A stretch of 64,000 nt of DNA, taken from Streptomyces tibetensis. GTDB lineage: Bacteria > Actinomycetota > Actinomycetes > Streptomycetales > Streptomycetaceae. Positions 51,985 through 59,347 of the stretch are shown one piece after another; position 1 is the first letter of the stretch, and each line of letters starts with the position of its first letter. The stretch lies in assembly GCF_007655005.1 (NCBI RefSeq), contig NZ_SZVW01000030.1, forward strand, positions 30,441 to 94,440, in the 5' to 3' direction. Position numbers and translations under genes: made by a program. The notes beneath the pieces were generated by a model, which saw only the letters and a list, made by a program, of their open reading frames with translations, searched no databases and was not told the DNA's origin.

Positions 51985-52475
51985 CTGTTCCCGGTCCTCA
52001 CCGTCATGTAGATCTCCGCGCCGTACACCTCGGCGAGATGCGCGGAGATCTCCCCATGCGTCAGCTCCTTCGCCGACAACGACAGGACCATCTCGTCCAC
52101 CCCGCCCAGACGCCGCTGCCGCTTCTTGACCAGCTGCGGCTCGAACGACCCCGCCCGGTCCCGCGGCACAGCGATCTCGACCGGCCCCGACTCGGTGATC
52201 ACCGTCTTGGAGCGGTGCCCGTTGCGGTAGTCCTCCCGCTGCCCTCGGCCCGCTCACCGGGCTCGTGCCCCAGGTGATCGGTGAGCTCGCCCTCCAGGGC
52301 GGACGCCAGTACCCGTTTGGTCAGCTGCTGCAGCAGGCCGCCCTCCCCGGTGAGCTTCACCCCACCGGCCTGGCCCGGGCCACCAGCTCGGCGACCAGCC
52401 CGTCATCCACGGCGCTCGTCGCACCCACAGCAGCCTCCCCGGCCTCGGTGTCACTCGTCACGTCAGTCATCAACT
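51985..52475 (-). mobile_element. IS256-family (Mutator) transposase remnant
   Basis: Minus strand from about 52470: MTDVTSDTEAGEAAVGATSA, then with one frameshift KLTGEGGLLQQLTKRVLASA and LEGELTDHLGHEPGER, then after another AVPRDRAGSFEPQLVKKRQR and LSLSAKELTHGEISAHLAEV. It is the N-terminal third of an IS256 transposase, with the DDE part lost where the sequence changes near 51985. It separates the GH43 gene from the GH74 gene. Confidence 0.8.
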
Positions 52476-52573
52476 GTCGCTTCCAGCTCGGGAGTTACAC
52501 CGCTCACCGTACAGACCCCTCCAACGGCCAGTGGTGCAACCCTTCAGGCCGCCGTATCGGCACCCCCAGTTAG

Positions 52574-52708
52574 CTGGGCGGAGGCGTCGAGATGCTCCTG
52601 TGGATCAAGGTTCCGGGCGAGTCCGACGACAACTGCGACGTGGAAGCCGGCTCCTCGGCCGGCCAGTTCCACCCGGAGGTCGCCTACAAGGTGATCTACG
52701 GCTGCTGA
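52574..52708 (+). pseudogene. GH6-like cellulase C-terminal remnant
   Basis: 44 residues, GGVEMLLWIKVPGESDDNCD then AGSSAGQFHPEVAYKVIYGC, to a TGA at 52708. The Trp-x-Lys-x-Pro-Gly-Glu-Ser-Asp run resembles the C-terminal active-site strand of GH6 cellulases. No upstream part of such a gene remains; it follows the IS256 remnant at once. It could belong to another family. Confidence 0.45.
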
Positions 52709-52885
52709 CGCAACAGCGTCACCCAGACGCTGATCAGCGCCTACCGCGCCACGAGGTGATCTGAAAGTTCCCGGCTCGCGGCAACCTGTGCGGAACCTGT
52801 GACGACAAGGAAGCGGATCCGGCCAGTTCCGGGGCCGGGATCCTGCTTTCCACTGCTGAACAGTATGCAAGGAGAACGCCTCCCC

Positions 52886-55537
52886 ATGAACAACCCCACG
52901 AACGGCGGGCGCCGCGGGCGTCACCGCCGCGGCTGGACCGCCACCGGTCTGCTGCTCGGCGTGCCCGCCGTTCTCGTGCCGTATCTCCTGTACGCGCAGG
53001 AGGACTCGCAGGCCGCGACGGTCGACGGCGACGCCTACTACCGGCTGGTTTCCGTGCGCAGCGGCAAGGTGCTGGACGTCAACGGCTTCTCCACCGCCGA
53101 CGGCACCCGTATCCAGCAGTGGACCGACCAGCACACCGCCAACCAGCAGTGGAAGCTGAAGCCCACCGGGGACGGCTACTACGAGCTGGTGAACCGCAAC
53201 AGCGGCAAAGTGCTGGGCATAGCGGGTAATTCGACGGCTCAGGCGGTCGCCGCCGAGCAGCAGACCGACAGTTCCTCCCCCTCCCAGGAGTGGCGGATCG
53301 ACGAGGTGAGCGGTTCCGACGCCGTCACCTTCACCTCCCGCAGGAGCGGCCAACTGCTGGACGTCTCCAAGGGCTCCAAGGCCGACGGCGCGGCAGTCGT
53401 CCAGTATCCCGCCGCAGGCAGCGCCAACCAGGAGTGGAAGCTGGTGAAGACGGCCGAGACCGAGGCGGCCGGGGTGGGCACGGCGCGGACCACGGCCGCG
53501 GCCGGTCCGTATGTGTGGAAGAACGCCCAGGTGGTGGGCGGTGGTTATGTCACCGGACTGGTGTTCAACCAGCGGGAGAAGGGTCTGCTGTACGCACGTA
53601 CCGACATGGGCGGCGCCTACCGCTGGGACACCGCGGCCGAGCAGTGGATCCCGCTGACCGACTGGATCGGCGAGAAGGACTGGAACCTGCTGGGCATCGA
53701 CGCGGTGGCCACCGACCCCGTCGACCCCAAGCGGCTCTACCTCTCGGCGGGCACCTACACCAACGACTGGGCGGGCAACGGCGCGATCCTGCGCTCCACC
53801 GACCGGGGCCGCACCTTCAAGCGCACTGATCTGCCGTTCAAGGTGGGCGGCAACGAGGACGGCCGCGGCGCGGGCGAACGGCTTGTGATCGACCCCGCGG
53901 ACAACGGCACCCTGTTGCTGGGCACCCGCAAGAACGGTCTGTGGCGCAGCAGCGACCACGGCGTGACATGGCGGCAGGTCTCCTCGTTCCCCGTCAAGGA
54001 CGGGGCGGGCAGCGGGGCGGGCATCTCCTTCGTGACGTACGGCCCGGCCGGCAGCAAGACGATCTACGTCGGCGTCAACGACAGGTCCACCTCCCTGTAC
54101 CGCTCCACCGACGGCGGCAGCACCTGGCAGGCCGTCTCGGGGCAGCCCACCGGCCAACTGCCGCAGCACGGCGTGCTCTCCGGTGACGGCTCGCTGTACC
54201 TGACGTACACCGACAACCTCGGACCCAACGGCGTGACGGCGGGCTCGGTGTGGAAGTACACGCCGGGCAGCGGGGCGTGGAAGAACATCTCCCCGTCCCA
54301 GGGCAACTACGGCTTCTCCGGTCTGGCCGTCGACCCGCGCAAGCCCTCCACGGTGATGGTCACCACCCTCGGCCGCTGGTGGCCCGAGGACGAGATCTAC
54401 CGGACCACCGACGGCGGCGCCAAATGGAAGGCACTGGCCGACAAGTCGGTGCGCAGCGCCTCCGCCGCCCCTTACGTCGGCACCCACACCGGGCACTGGA
54501 TGACCGCCCTGGCCATCGATCCCTTCAACTCCGGGCACGTGCTCTACGGCACCGGCAACGGCATCCTGCGCAGCAAGGACGCAGGCGCCTCCGACACCGG
54601 CGGCACCAGCCACTGGAGCATGGGCGCCCGAGGGCTGGAGGAGACCGCGCTGCTGGACGCGATCGCCCCTCCCGGCGGCGCCACCGTCATCACCGCCATG
54701 GGCGACCAGGGCGGCTTCCGGCACGACTCCCTGACCAAGGTGCCCTCCGGCCGGCTGAGCAACCCGCTGATGACCAACAGCACCGACATCGACTTCGCCC
54801 AGTCCAAGCCCTCGACGATGGTCCGCGTCGGCCGTGGCGGCGCGCAGGACGGTGCCTACTCCACCGACGGCGGCCGCAGCTGGAACGGCTTCAAGGCAGA
54901 GCCGGTGGCCAGTGCCCAGGACGGGCATGTCGCGCTCGCGGCGGACGGCTCCACCATCGTCTGGACCGAGGCCGGTCAGGCCCCGTACCGCTCGACCGAC
55001 AAGGGCGCGAGTTGGTCGAAGGTCAGCGGTCTGGGCACCGGGGCCGTGGTCGTCGCCGACCGCTCCTCGGCCAGGACGTTCTACTCGCTGTCCGGCGGCA
55101 CCCTCTACGCCAGCACCGACGGCGGCGCGACCTTCACCGCCCGCGCCGGCAACCTGCCCTCCGGCAAGCTCACGGCCGTACCCGGCATCGCCGGGGACCT
55201 GTGGATCTCCGGCTCCGGCAAGGGGCTGCTGCACTCCACCGACGGAGGCCGCACCTTCACCACGCTCAAGACGGTGCAGTCCGCCTCCGCCCTCGGCTTC
55301 GGCAAGGCCAAGCCGGGCACCAACTACCAGGCCCTGTACCTGATCGGCACCGTCAAGGACGTCACCGGCGTCTTCCGCTCCACCGACAAGGGCGCCACCT
55401 GGCTCCGCGTCAACGACAACGCCCACCAGTGGGGCGCCATCGGCGGCGTCGGCGTCATCACCGGCGACCCCGACACCTACGGCCGCGTCTACGTCGGCAC
55501 CAACGGACGCGGCCTCCAGTACGGCGACCCTTCCTGA
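52886..55537 (+). CDS. GH74 xyloglucanase with N-terminal ricin-type domain
   Basis: 883 residues. ATG 52886 follows AAGGAGAACGCCTCCCC; a start at 52799 is possible but adds no signal sequence. Signal/anchor region about 10-48. Residues about 50-195 form a RICIN_2 beta-trefoil, and about 205-883 form two seven-bladed propellers of GH74, with Asp-box repeats (RSTDRGRTF, RSSDHGVTW, RSTDGGSTW). Catalytic Asp sites are likely in YARTDMGGAYRWD and in the MGDQGGFRHD segment. It cuts the xyloglucan backbone. A 29-base hairpin lies in the leader (52814-52842). Confidence 0.93.
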   Translation: MNNPTNGGRRGRHRRGWTATGLLLGVPAVLVPYLLYAQEDSQAATVDGDAYYRLVSVRSGKVLDVNGFSTADGTRIQQWTDQHTANQQWKLKPTGDGYYELVNRNSGKVLGIAGNSTAQAVAAEQQTDSSSPSQEWRIDEVSGSDAVTFTSRRSGQLLDVSKGSKADGAAVVQYPAAGSANQEWKLVKTAETEAAGVGTARTTAAAGPYVWKNAQVVGGGYVTGLVFNQREKGLLYARTDMGGAYRWDTAAEQWIPLTDWIGEKDWNLLGIDAVATDPVDPKRLYLSAGTYTNDWAGNGAILRSTDRGRTFKRTDLPFKVGGNEDGRGAGERLVIDPADNGTLLLGTRKNGLWRSSDHGVTWRQVSSFPVKDGAGSGAGISFVTYGPAGSKTIYVGVNDRSTSLYRSTDGGSTWQAVSGQPTGQLPQHGVLSGDGSLYLTYTDNLGPNGVTAGSVWKYTPGSGAWKNISPSQGNYGFSGLAVDPRKPSTVMVTTLGRWWPEDEIYRTTDGGAKWKALADKSVRSASAAPYVGTHTGHWMTALAIDPFNSGHVLYGTGNGILRSKDAGASDTGGTSHWSMGARGLEETALLDAIAPPGGATVITAMGDQGGFRHDSLTKVPSGRLSNPLMTNSTDIDFAQSKPSTMVRVGRGGAQDGAYSTDGGRSWNGFKAEPVASAQDGHVALAADGSTIVWTEAGQAPYRSTDKGASWSKVSGLGTGAVVVADRSSARTFYSLSGGTLYASTDGGATFTARAGNLPSGKLTAVPGIAGDLWISGSGKGLLHSTDGGRTFTTLKTVQSASALGFGKAKPGTNYQALYLIGTVKDVTGVFRSTDKGATWLRVNDNAHQWGAIGGVGVITGDPDTYGRVYVGTNGRGLQYGDPS

Positions 55538-55647
55538 CTCACACACCCGAGCGGGGCCGCAGCCACAACGGCCTGCGGCCCCGCCATGGCTGCGGGATCC
55601 GGCCCGAGACGTAGGCCGCGTCACCTCACCCCGGCAGGGCGTCCAAT

Positions 55648-56226
55648 GTGCTCGGGGTGAGCCAGACCCCGGTCTTCACCGACTCCCCGCAGTCCAACTG
55701 GACCCGCACCCGCTACGGCTCCACCGGCGCGCAGGCACCGGTCGAGGCGAACAGCTTCCAAGGTGTCGGGCACTCCCTGCCCGAAAGCGGCATGGCGGCC
55801 CGGGCCATCACCTTCTTCGGACTCGACGGCTCCGGCGGGACCACCACAAGTCCGATCCGCGCAACCGGTTCCGGCAAGTGCCTGGACGTGCCCGGCGCTT
55901 CGCAGACCAACGGCACCCAGACGCACATCTGGGACTGCAACGGCCAGACGAACCAGACCTGGACCAGCCCGTCGAGCAAGCAACTCACCGTCTACGGCGG
56001 TGCGAAGTGCCTTGACGCGGCCGGCGCCGCGGCCGGCGCCAAAGTCGTGCTGTGGGACTGCAACGGCGGCACGAACCAGCAGTGGAACCGCAACTCCAAC
56101 GGCACCATCACCAGCGTCCAGTCGGGCTTGTGCCTGGATGTGACCGGTGCCTCCACCGCCAACGGCGCCCTGGTCGGACTGTGGGACTGCAACGGGGCCA
56201 GCAACCAGCAGTGGCGTCTCGGCTGA
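55648..56226 (+). pseudogene. CBM13 protein lacking its catalytic domain
   Basis: 192 residues. The first ~65 (QTPVFTDSPQSNWTRTRYGS ... GMAARAITFFGLDG) look like the terminal beta-sandwich of a secreted glycosidase, then a complete ricin-type CBM13 follows (about 68-192) with three repeats ending QTW/QQW/QQW. There is no signal peptide and no catalytic domain, so the gene is the 3' remainder of a larger one, probably lost by deletion against the end of the GH74 gene. Its strong terminator at 56246 is retained. Confidence 0.75.
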
Positions 56227-56245
56227 CACCACCGCCCAGGGCTGA

Positions 56246-56285
56246 GAGGGCTTCTCGGAACCCCCCTCGGTTTCGAGAAGCCCTC
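56246..56285 (+). terminator. Terminator
   Basis: Arms GAGGGCTTCTCG (56246-56257) and CGAGAAGCCCTC (56274-56285), 12-bp perfect stem, 20 bases after the CBM13 stop. Confidence 0.85.
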
Positions 56286-56676
56286 CAAGCTCACACCCCG
56301 CTCAAGCCATGCGGTACGGCTCGTGGAGAAGGCCCTCAACCTCGCCCCAGCGGGAGCAAGCCAGCGGGTCGCCCGCACTTGCGGTGGAGCCGTCGGTGCC
56401 TGGTGTGCGGTCGACTGAATCCCCGGTGTTACCTGTGGTTCCGGCAGGATCTGGCACGGGGCCACCCTTGAAGCTCGCCGCGCCAAGGCTTGCAGTGCCG
56501 ACGCTGACCATGCGATTCCGAGGCACCTGCCGACTCCTGCCACCTCGGGTTCAATTCACCTCGCTGTCCTGCCATGTATGAGCCGACCGCAGCCGGTGCC
56601 GCCCCCCAGCGGGACCAGGCACCGGTGTTCTCCCGGTATCTGAGTCCTGAGAAGGCTCAGATACCGGGCGCGGGGT
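56286..56676. other. Spacer between convergent units, no gene recognised
   Basis: About 390 bases between the terminator and the SGNH esterase stop. A plus-strand frame (56309-56581) has Pro/Ser-rich content without a family match; a loose similarity to the C-terminal tail of TnpB-type proteins was not convincing. Confidence 0.45.
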
Positions 56677-57783
56677 TCATCCGGTGGCCAGAGTGGTCCA
56701 TTTCTGGTTGGAGCCGCCGTTGCAGTCCCACAGCACGAGCTGTGTGCCGTCGGCCGTGGAGGAGCCCGGAACGTCGAGGCAGCGTCCGGAGGCGGGGTTG
56801 CGGTAGCCGCCGTTGTAGGGCTGCCAGACCTGGTTGGCGCCGCCGTGGCAGGCCCAGATCTGCACCTTGGTGCCGTTGGCGGTGGCCCCGCCGGCGGCGT
56901 CGAGGCATTTACCCAGGGAGCGCAGGGTGCCGTCGGTGTAGGCGGACCAGTACTGATTGGCACCGTCGCCGCAGCTCCACGTCTGGACGGCGGTCCCGTC
57001 GGCGGTGCCGGCACCGTTGACGTCCATGCACTTGCCGGCCACGCCGGACTGCACGCGGGCGGGCGCGGGTGCGGGGTTCTTCAGCCACCCGGCGCTGTCC
57101 GCGGACTGGACACCACGGTGGAAGGCGTCGGCCATCTTCTGGTAGCCCGAGTCGTTGGGATGCAGGGGGTCGGCCAGGTCGGCCGTGGTCAGACTGCTCA
57201 TGTCGACGAACGCGACGCGTTTGCCCGCGGCCTGCGCGTCGCTGACGATTTGCCGGGTGGCCTGGTTGTACGTGCCCCGCCACCGCTCCTCCGAGCTGCT
57301 GGTGGACACGACCAGGGAGGCGACGAGGACGGTGGCGTCGGGGACATCGGCGGTGATCTGGTTGACCAGCGACCTCAGCCGGGCGATGGCGCTGTCGACC
57401 TCGGAGGCTCCTTGGAGGTCGTTGGTACCGATGTGCAGCGTCACCACGTTGGGCCGGTAGCGGGTCAGCGAGGCGTCGGCGAGCGCGGCGATCTGGTCGA
57501 TGCGGTACCCGGAGTGGCCTTCGTTGTCCGGATCGGACATCGAACCGTTCCGCACCGTGCCCACGAAGTCCAGGGGATGGCCGTCCGCCGCGAGCCGGTT
57601 CCACAACGGGCCCCGGTAGCCGTTGCCCGCACTGCTTCCCACGCCCCAGGTTATCGAGTCGCCCAACGGCATGACCCGCAAAGGCGTGTCGGAGGCGGCG
57701 GAGGCAGGGGCCACACCTGCCGCTGTCCCCCCGAGCGCGGTGGCGACAAGCGTGATCAGGGGGAGAATCCAAGACTTTCTCAT
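56677..57783 (-). CDS. SGNH/GDSL esterase with C-terminal CBM13 (acetylxylan-esterase-like)
   Basis: 368 residues from ATG 57783 (AGAGGAAACTGC upstream). Signal peptide about 1-30. The SGNH hydrolase domain (about 33-235) has block I GDSIT with Ser43, block III GTND, and block V DPLHPND with the catalytic His, as in CE3-type acetylxylan esterases. A ricin-type CBM13 follows (about 245-368). It would deacetylate xylan, helping the arabinoxylan enzymes nearby. It is the only intact enzyme gene of the island on the minus strand. Confidence 0.88.
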   Translation of the reverse strand: MRKSWILPLITLVATALGGTAAGVAPASAASDTPLRVMPLGDSITWGVGSSAGNGYRGPLWNRLAADGHPLDFVGTVRNGSMSDPDNEGHSGYRIDQIAALADASLTRYRPNVVTLHIGTNDLQGASEVDSAIARLRSLVNQITADVPDATVLVASLVVSTSSSEERWRGTYNQATRQIVSDAQAAGKRVAFVDMSSLTTADLADPLHPNDSGYQKMADAFHRGVQSADSAGWLKNPAPAPARVQSGVAGKCMDVNGAGTADGTAVQTWSCGDGANQYWSAYTDGTLRSLGKCLDAAGGATANGTKVQIWACHGGANQVWQPYNGGYRNPASGRCLDVPGSSTADGTQLVLWDCNGGSNQKWTTLATG

Positions 57784-58046
57784 GCAGTTTCCTCTGTTCT
57801 GCGAGTAATTGCTCAATCAGCGGGGCTGATCGCCGCCCGGCCGTATCAGGGTGTGCTGCGTGACGACGCCCCTCTCGGCATCCGGCTCTCCGAACACGTG
57901 CAGCCGGCCCATCCAGGGCGGGGCGATTGAGGTGGGGTGGCGAGGACCACGCCGATGCCGCCTGCCTGCATCAGCTCCGGGAGGCTGCCCAGCCAGCCGA
58001 ACTCCCGTGCGCCTGGCAGAGGTTCGAGCTTCGCCCAGGTCGGGCA

Positions 58047-58265
58047 TCAGGCGGGCTCCCCGTACTGCACGCCGCGTCCGTTGGTGCCGAGGTAGACCCG
58101 GCCGTACACGCGCGGGTCACCGGTGACGGCGGCTCCGGTCCAGCCCCACTGGTGCTGGTCGTCGTTGATCCGCGTCCAGGTATTCGCCTCGTCGTCGGAG
58201 CGGTAGACGGCGTTGAAGCTCTCGACGGCACCGACCATGTAGATCGCCGGGTAGGAAGCTCGGTC
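58047..58265 (-). pseudogene. GH74 xyloglucanase C-terminal remnant
   Basis: About 70 residues ending at 58047: AIYMVGAVESFNAVYRSDDE, ANTWTRINDDQHQWG, DPRVYGRVYLGTNGRGVQYG. It aligns with the last 65 residues of the intact GH74 at 55537 (about 65% identity by eye). The rest of the gene is gone. It belonged to a second xyloglucanase on the opposite strand. Confidence 0.82.
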
Positions 58266-58413
58266 CTGAGGATACGGAGGCGACGTTCGGTGTCATTGCG
58301 TCAACCCTTCATGGCGCACCCGGACACCCGACGGTGGGCCGTCGGCTGCGGTGGCGTGACTTGAACCAGCTGAGCTGAAAGCGGACATCCCATCACTGCC
58401 GAGGCTTACGCAG

Positions 58414-58427
58414 TCGAAGCGCTTCGA
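58414..58427. promoter_or_regulatory. LacI-type operator, copy 1
   Basis: Perfect 14-bp palindrome TCGAAGCGCTTCGA. Sites of this type bind LacI/CebR-like sugar repressors. It is 193 bases upstream of the GH3 remnant start. Confidence 0.65.
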
Positions 58428-58571
58428 TGTTGCTGTGAGGTTAAGTGAACGCCCATGGGTGCACAAGGGTCGCTTCAAAGATTCCTCCGAGGCACTGGAG
58501 AGGGTTCTCCACGTCCCCTGCTTGATGAACGTTGTCGATCTCTTGACGCTTTCCCAGCGCCCTGGCATGCA

Positions 58572-58585
58572 TCGAAGCGCTTCGA
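58572..58585. promoter_or_regulatory. LacI-type operator, copy 2
   Basis: The same perfect palindrome TCGAAGCGCTTCGA, 34 bases upstream of the GTG of the GH3 remnant and 158 bases from copy 1. Two identical sites at such a distance could allow looping. Confidence 0.7.
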
Positions 58586-58619
58586 GAGCACTCTCCGCTC
58601 CACCTCAAGGGAATCCCAT

Positions 58620-58955
58620 GTGTCTGCACACACGGCGCAAACACCACCGCCGTTCCGCGCTCACAGCTGGCTTTCGCAAAGCGCATCGACGACCTTCTGT
58701 CGCGGCTCACCCTCGACGCAAAGATGGGATGCCTGCATCCGTTCACGCCCGCCGTCGAGCGCCTGCGCATCGCGGCCTTCCACACCGGCCAGGAGGCCCT
58801 GCATCGCGTCGCCCGGATGGGCCAGGCCACCGTTCTCGCCCAGGCGGTCGGCCTCGGTACGACCTGGAACACCGATCTCGTACGGTGGGCCGGCGAGGCC
58901 GCCTCCACGGAGATTCGCGCGATGCGCGCCCGCGACGACCCGGGTGGGCCTGAAC
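58620..58955 (+). pseudogene. GH3 glycosidase N-terminal remnant
   Basis: A GTG at 58620 (CAAGGGAATCCCAT upstream) gives VSAHTAQTPPPFRAHS, then a one-base deletion near 58666 moves to the frame LAFAKRIDDLLSRLTLDAKM, GQEALHRVARMGQATV and TEIRAMRARDD, the N-terminus of GH3 beta-glucosidases/xylosidases. A second shift leads to RVGLN at about 58950, after which the GH3 sequence ends. The catalytic Asp nucleophile (about residue 250 in family members) is absent. The promoter still has both LacI-type operators. Confidence 0.8.
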
Positions 58956-58983
58956 CTCAGGTTCCCGAAGACACGCTCGGTCG

Positions 58984-59190
58984 ATCTCCCCGCACGCACG
59001 GGGATGGGTCCGCGGTGGACGCCGACACCGGTGACAACACCGTTCGGCCCCTCACGCTGGGATAGCTCGGAGTCGCCCTGGTATTTGGGGGTCGCGGTCT
59101 CGTCGGCTCCGCGCACGCGGGGATAGCTCGTCCGGCGATCGGCGCATGGTGCTGCGCGCGATGTGGGCCCTGCACACGCGGGCGCGGGGT
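58984..59190 (+). CRISPR. Possible eroded type I-E-like CRISPR array (about four degenerate repeats)
   Basis: Four related GC-rich imperfect palindromes: CTCCCCGCACGCACGGGGAT (58986-59005), CCCCTCACGCTGGGATAG (59048-59065), CTCCGCGCACGCGGGGATAG (59107-59126), and CCTGCACACGCGGGCG (59169-59184). The GGGAT anchors are spaced 58, 61 and 61 bases apart. A 61-base period (about 28-29 repeat plus 32 spacer) and a CCCCGC...GCGGGGA core are those of type I-E arrays of actinobacteria. Repeats differ from each other, and no cas genes are in the window. If real, it is a decayed relic; chance similarity in GC-rich DNA is possible. Confidence 0.38.
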
Positions 59191-59282
59191 GGGACGAGGC
59201 AACGCGTGGGGGCGAAGCCGTCTTGCAGGCGATCCCATTCGATCAGCCATTCTCAGGCCAGGTGGGGACGCCGTTGGAGCGA

Positions 59283-59309
59283 CCGGGCCCGGCCTTCGGC
59301 CGGGCCCGG
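59283..59309 (-). terminator. Terminator of the protease/nuclease unit
   Basis: Perfect 12-bp stem CCGGGCCCGGCC / GGCCGGGCCCGG with a TTC loop, 39 bases beyond the S41-type gene stop. Confidence 0.85.
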
Positions 59310-59347
59310 AGGGTCAGGAGTGAGTGAGGGCCAGGTCCAGCAAGGGC

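Noticed and set aside
52544..55624. Minus-strand frame of 1026 codons opposite the GH74 gene
   Set aside because: The longest frame of the window but purely antisense; the plus strand has an unmistakable GH74 with Asp-boxes.
56309..56581. Possible TnpB C-terminal tail
   Set aside because: A few residues resemble the tail that follows the zinc ribbon of some TnpB proteins, but no zinc-ribbon cysteines or RuvC motif are present.
58920..58945. Possible fifth CRISPR repeat left of the array
   Set aside because: The CCCGC...GGGTGGGCC resemblance lies inside recognisable GH3 sequence (RARDD, RVGLN), so coding origin explains it.
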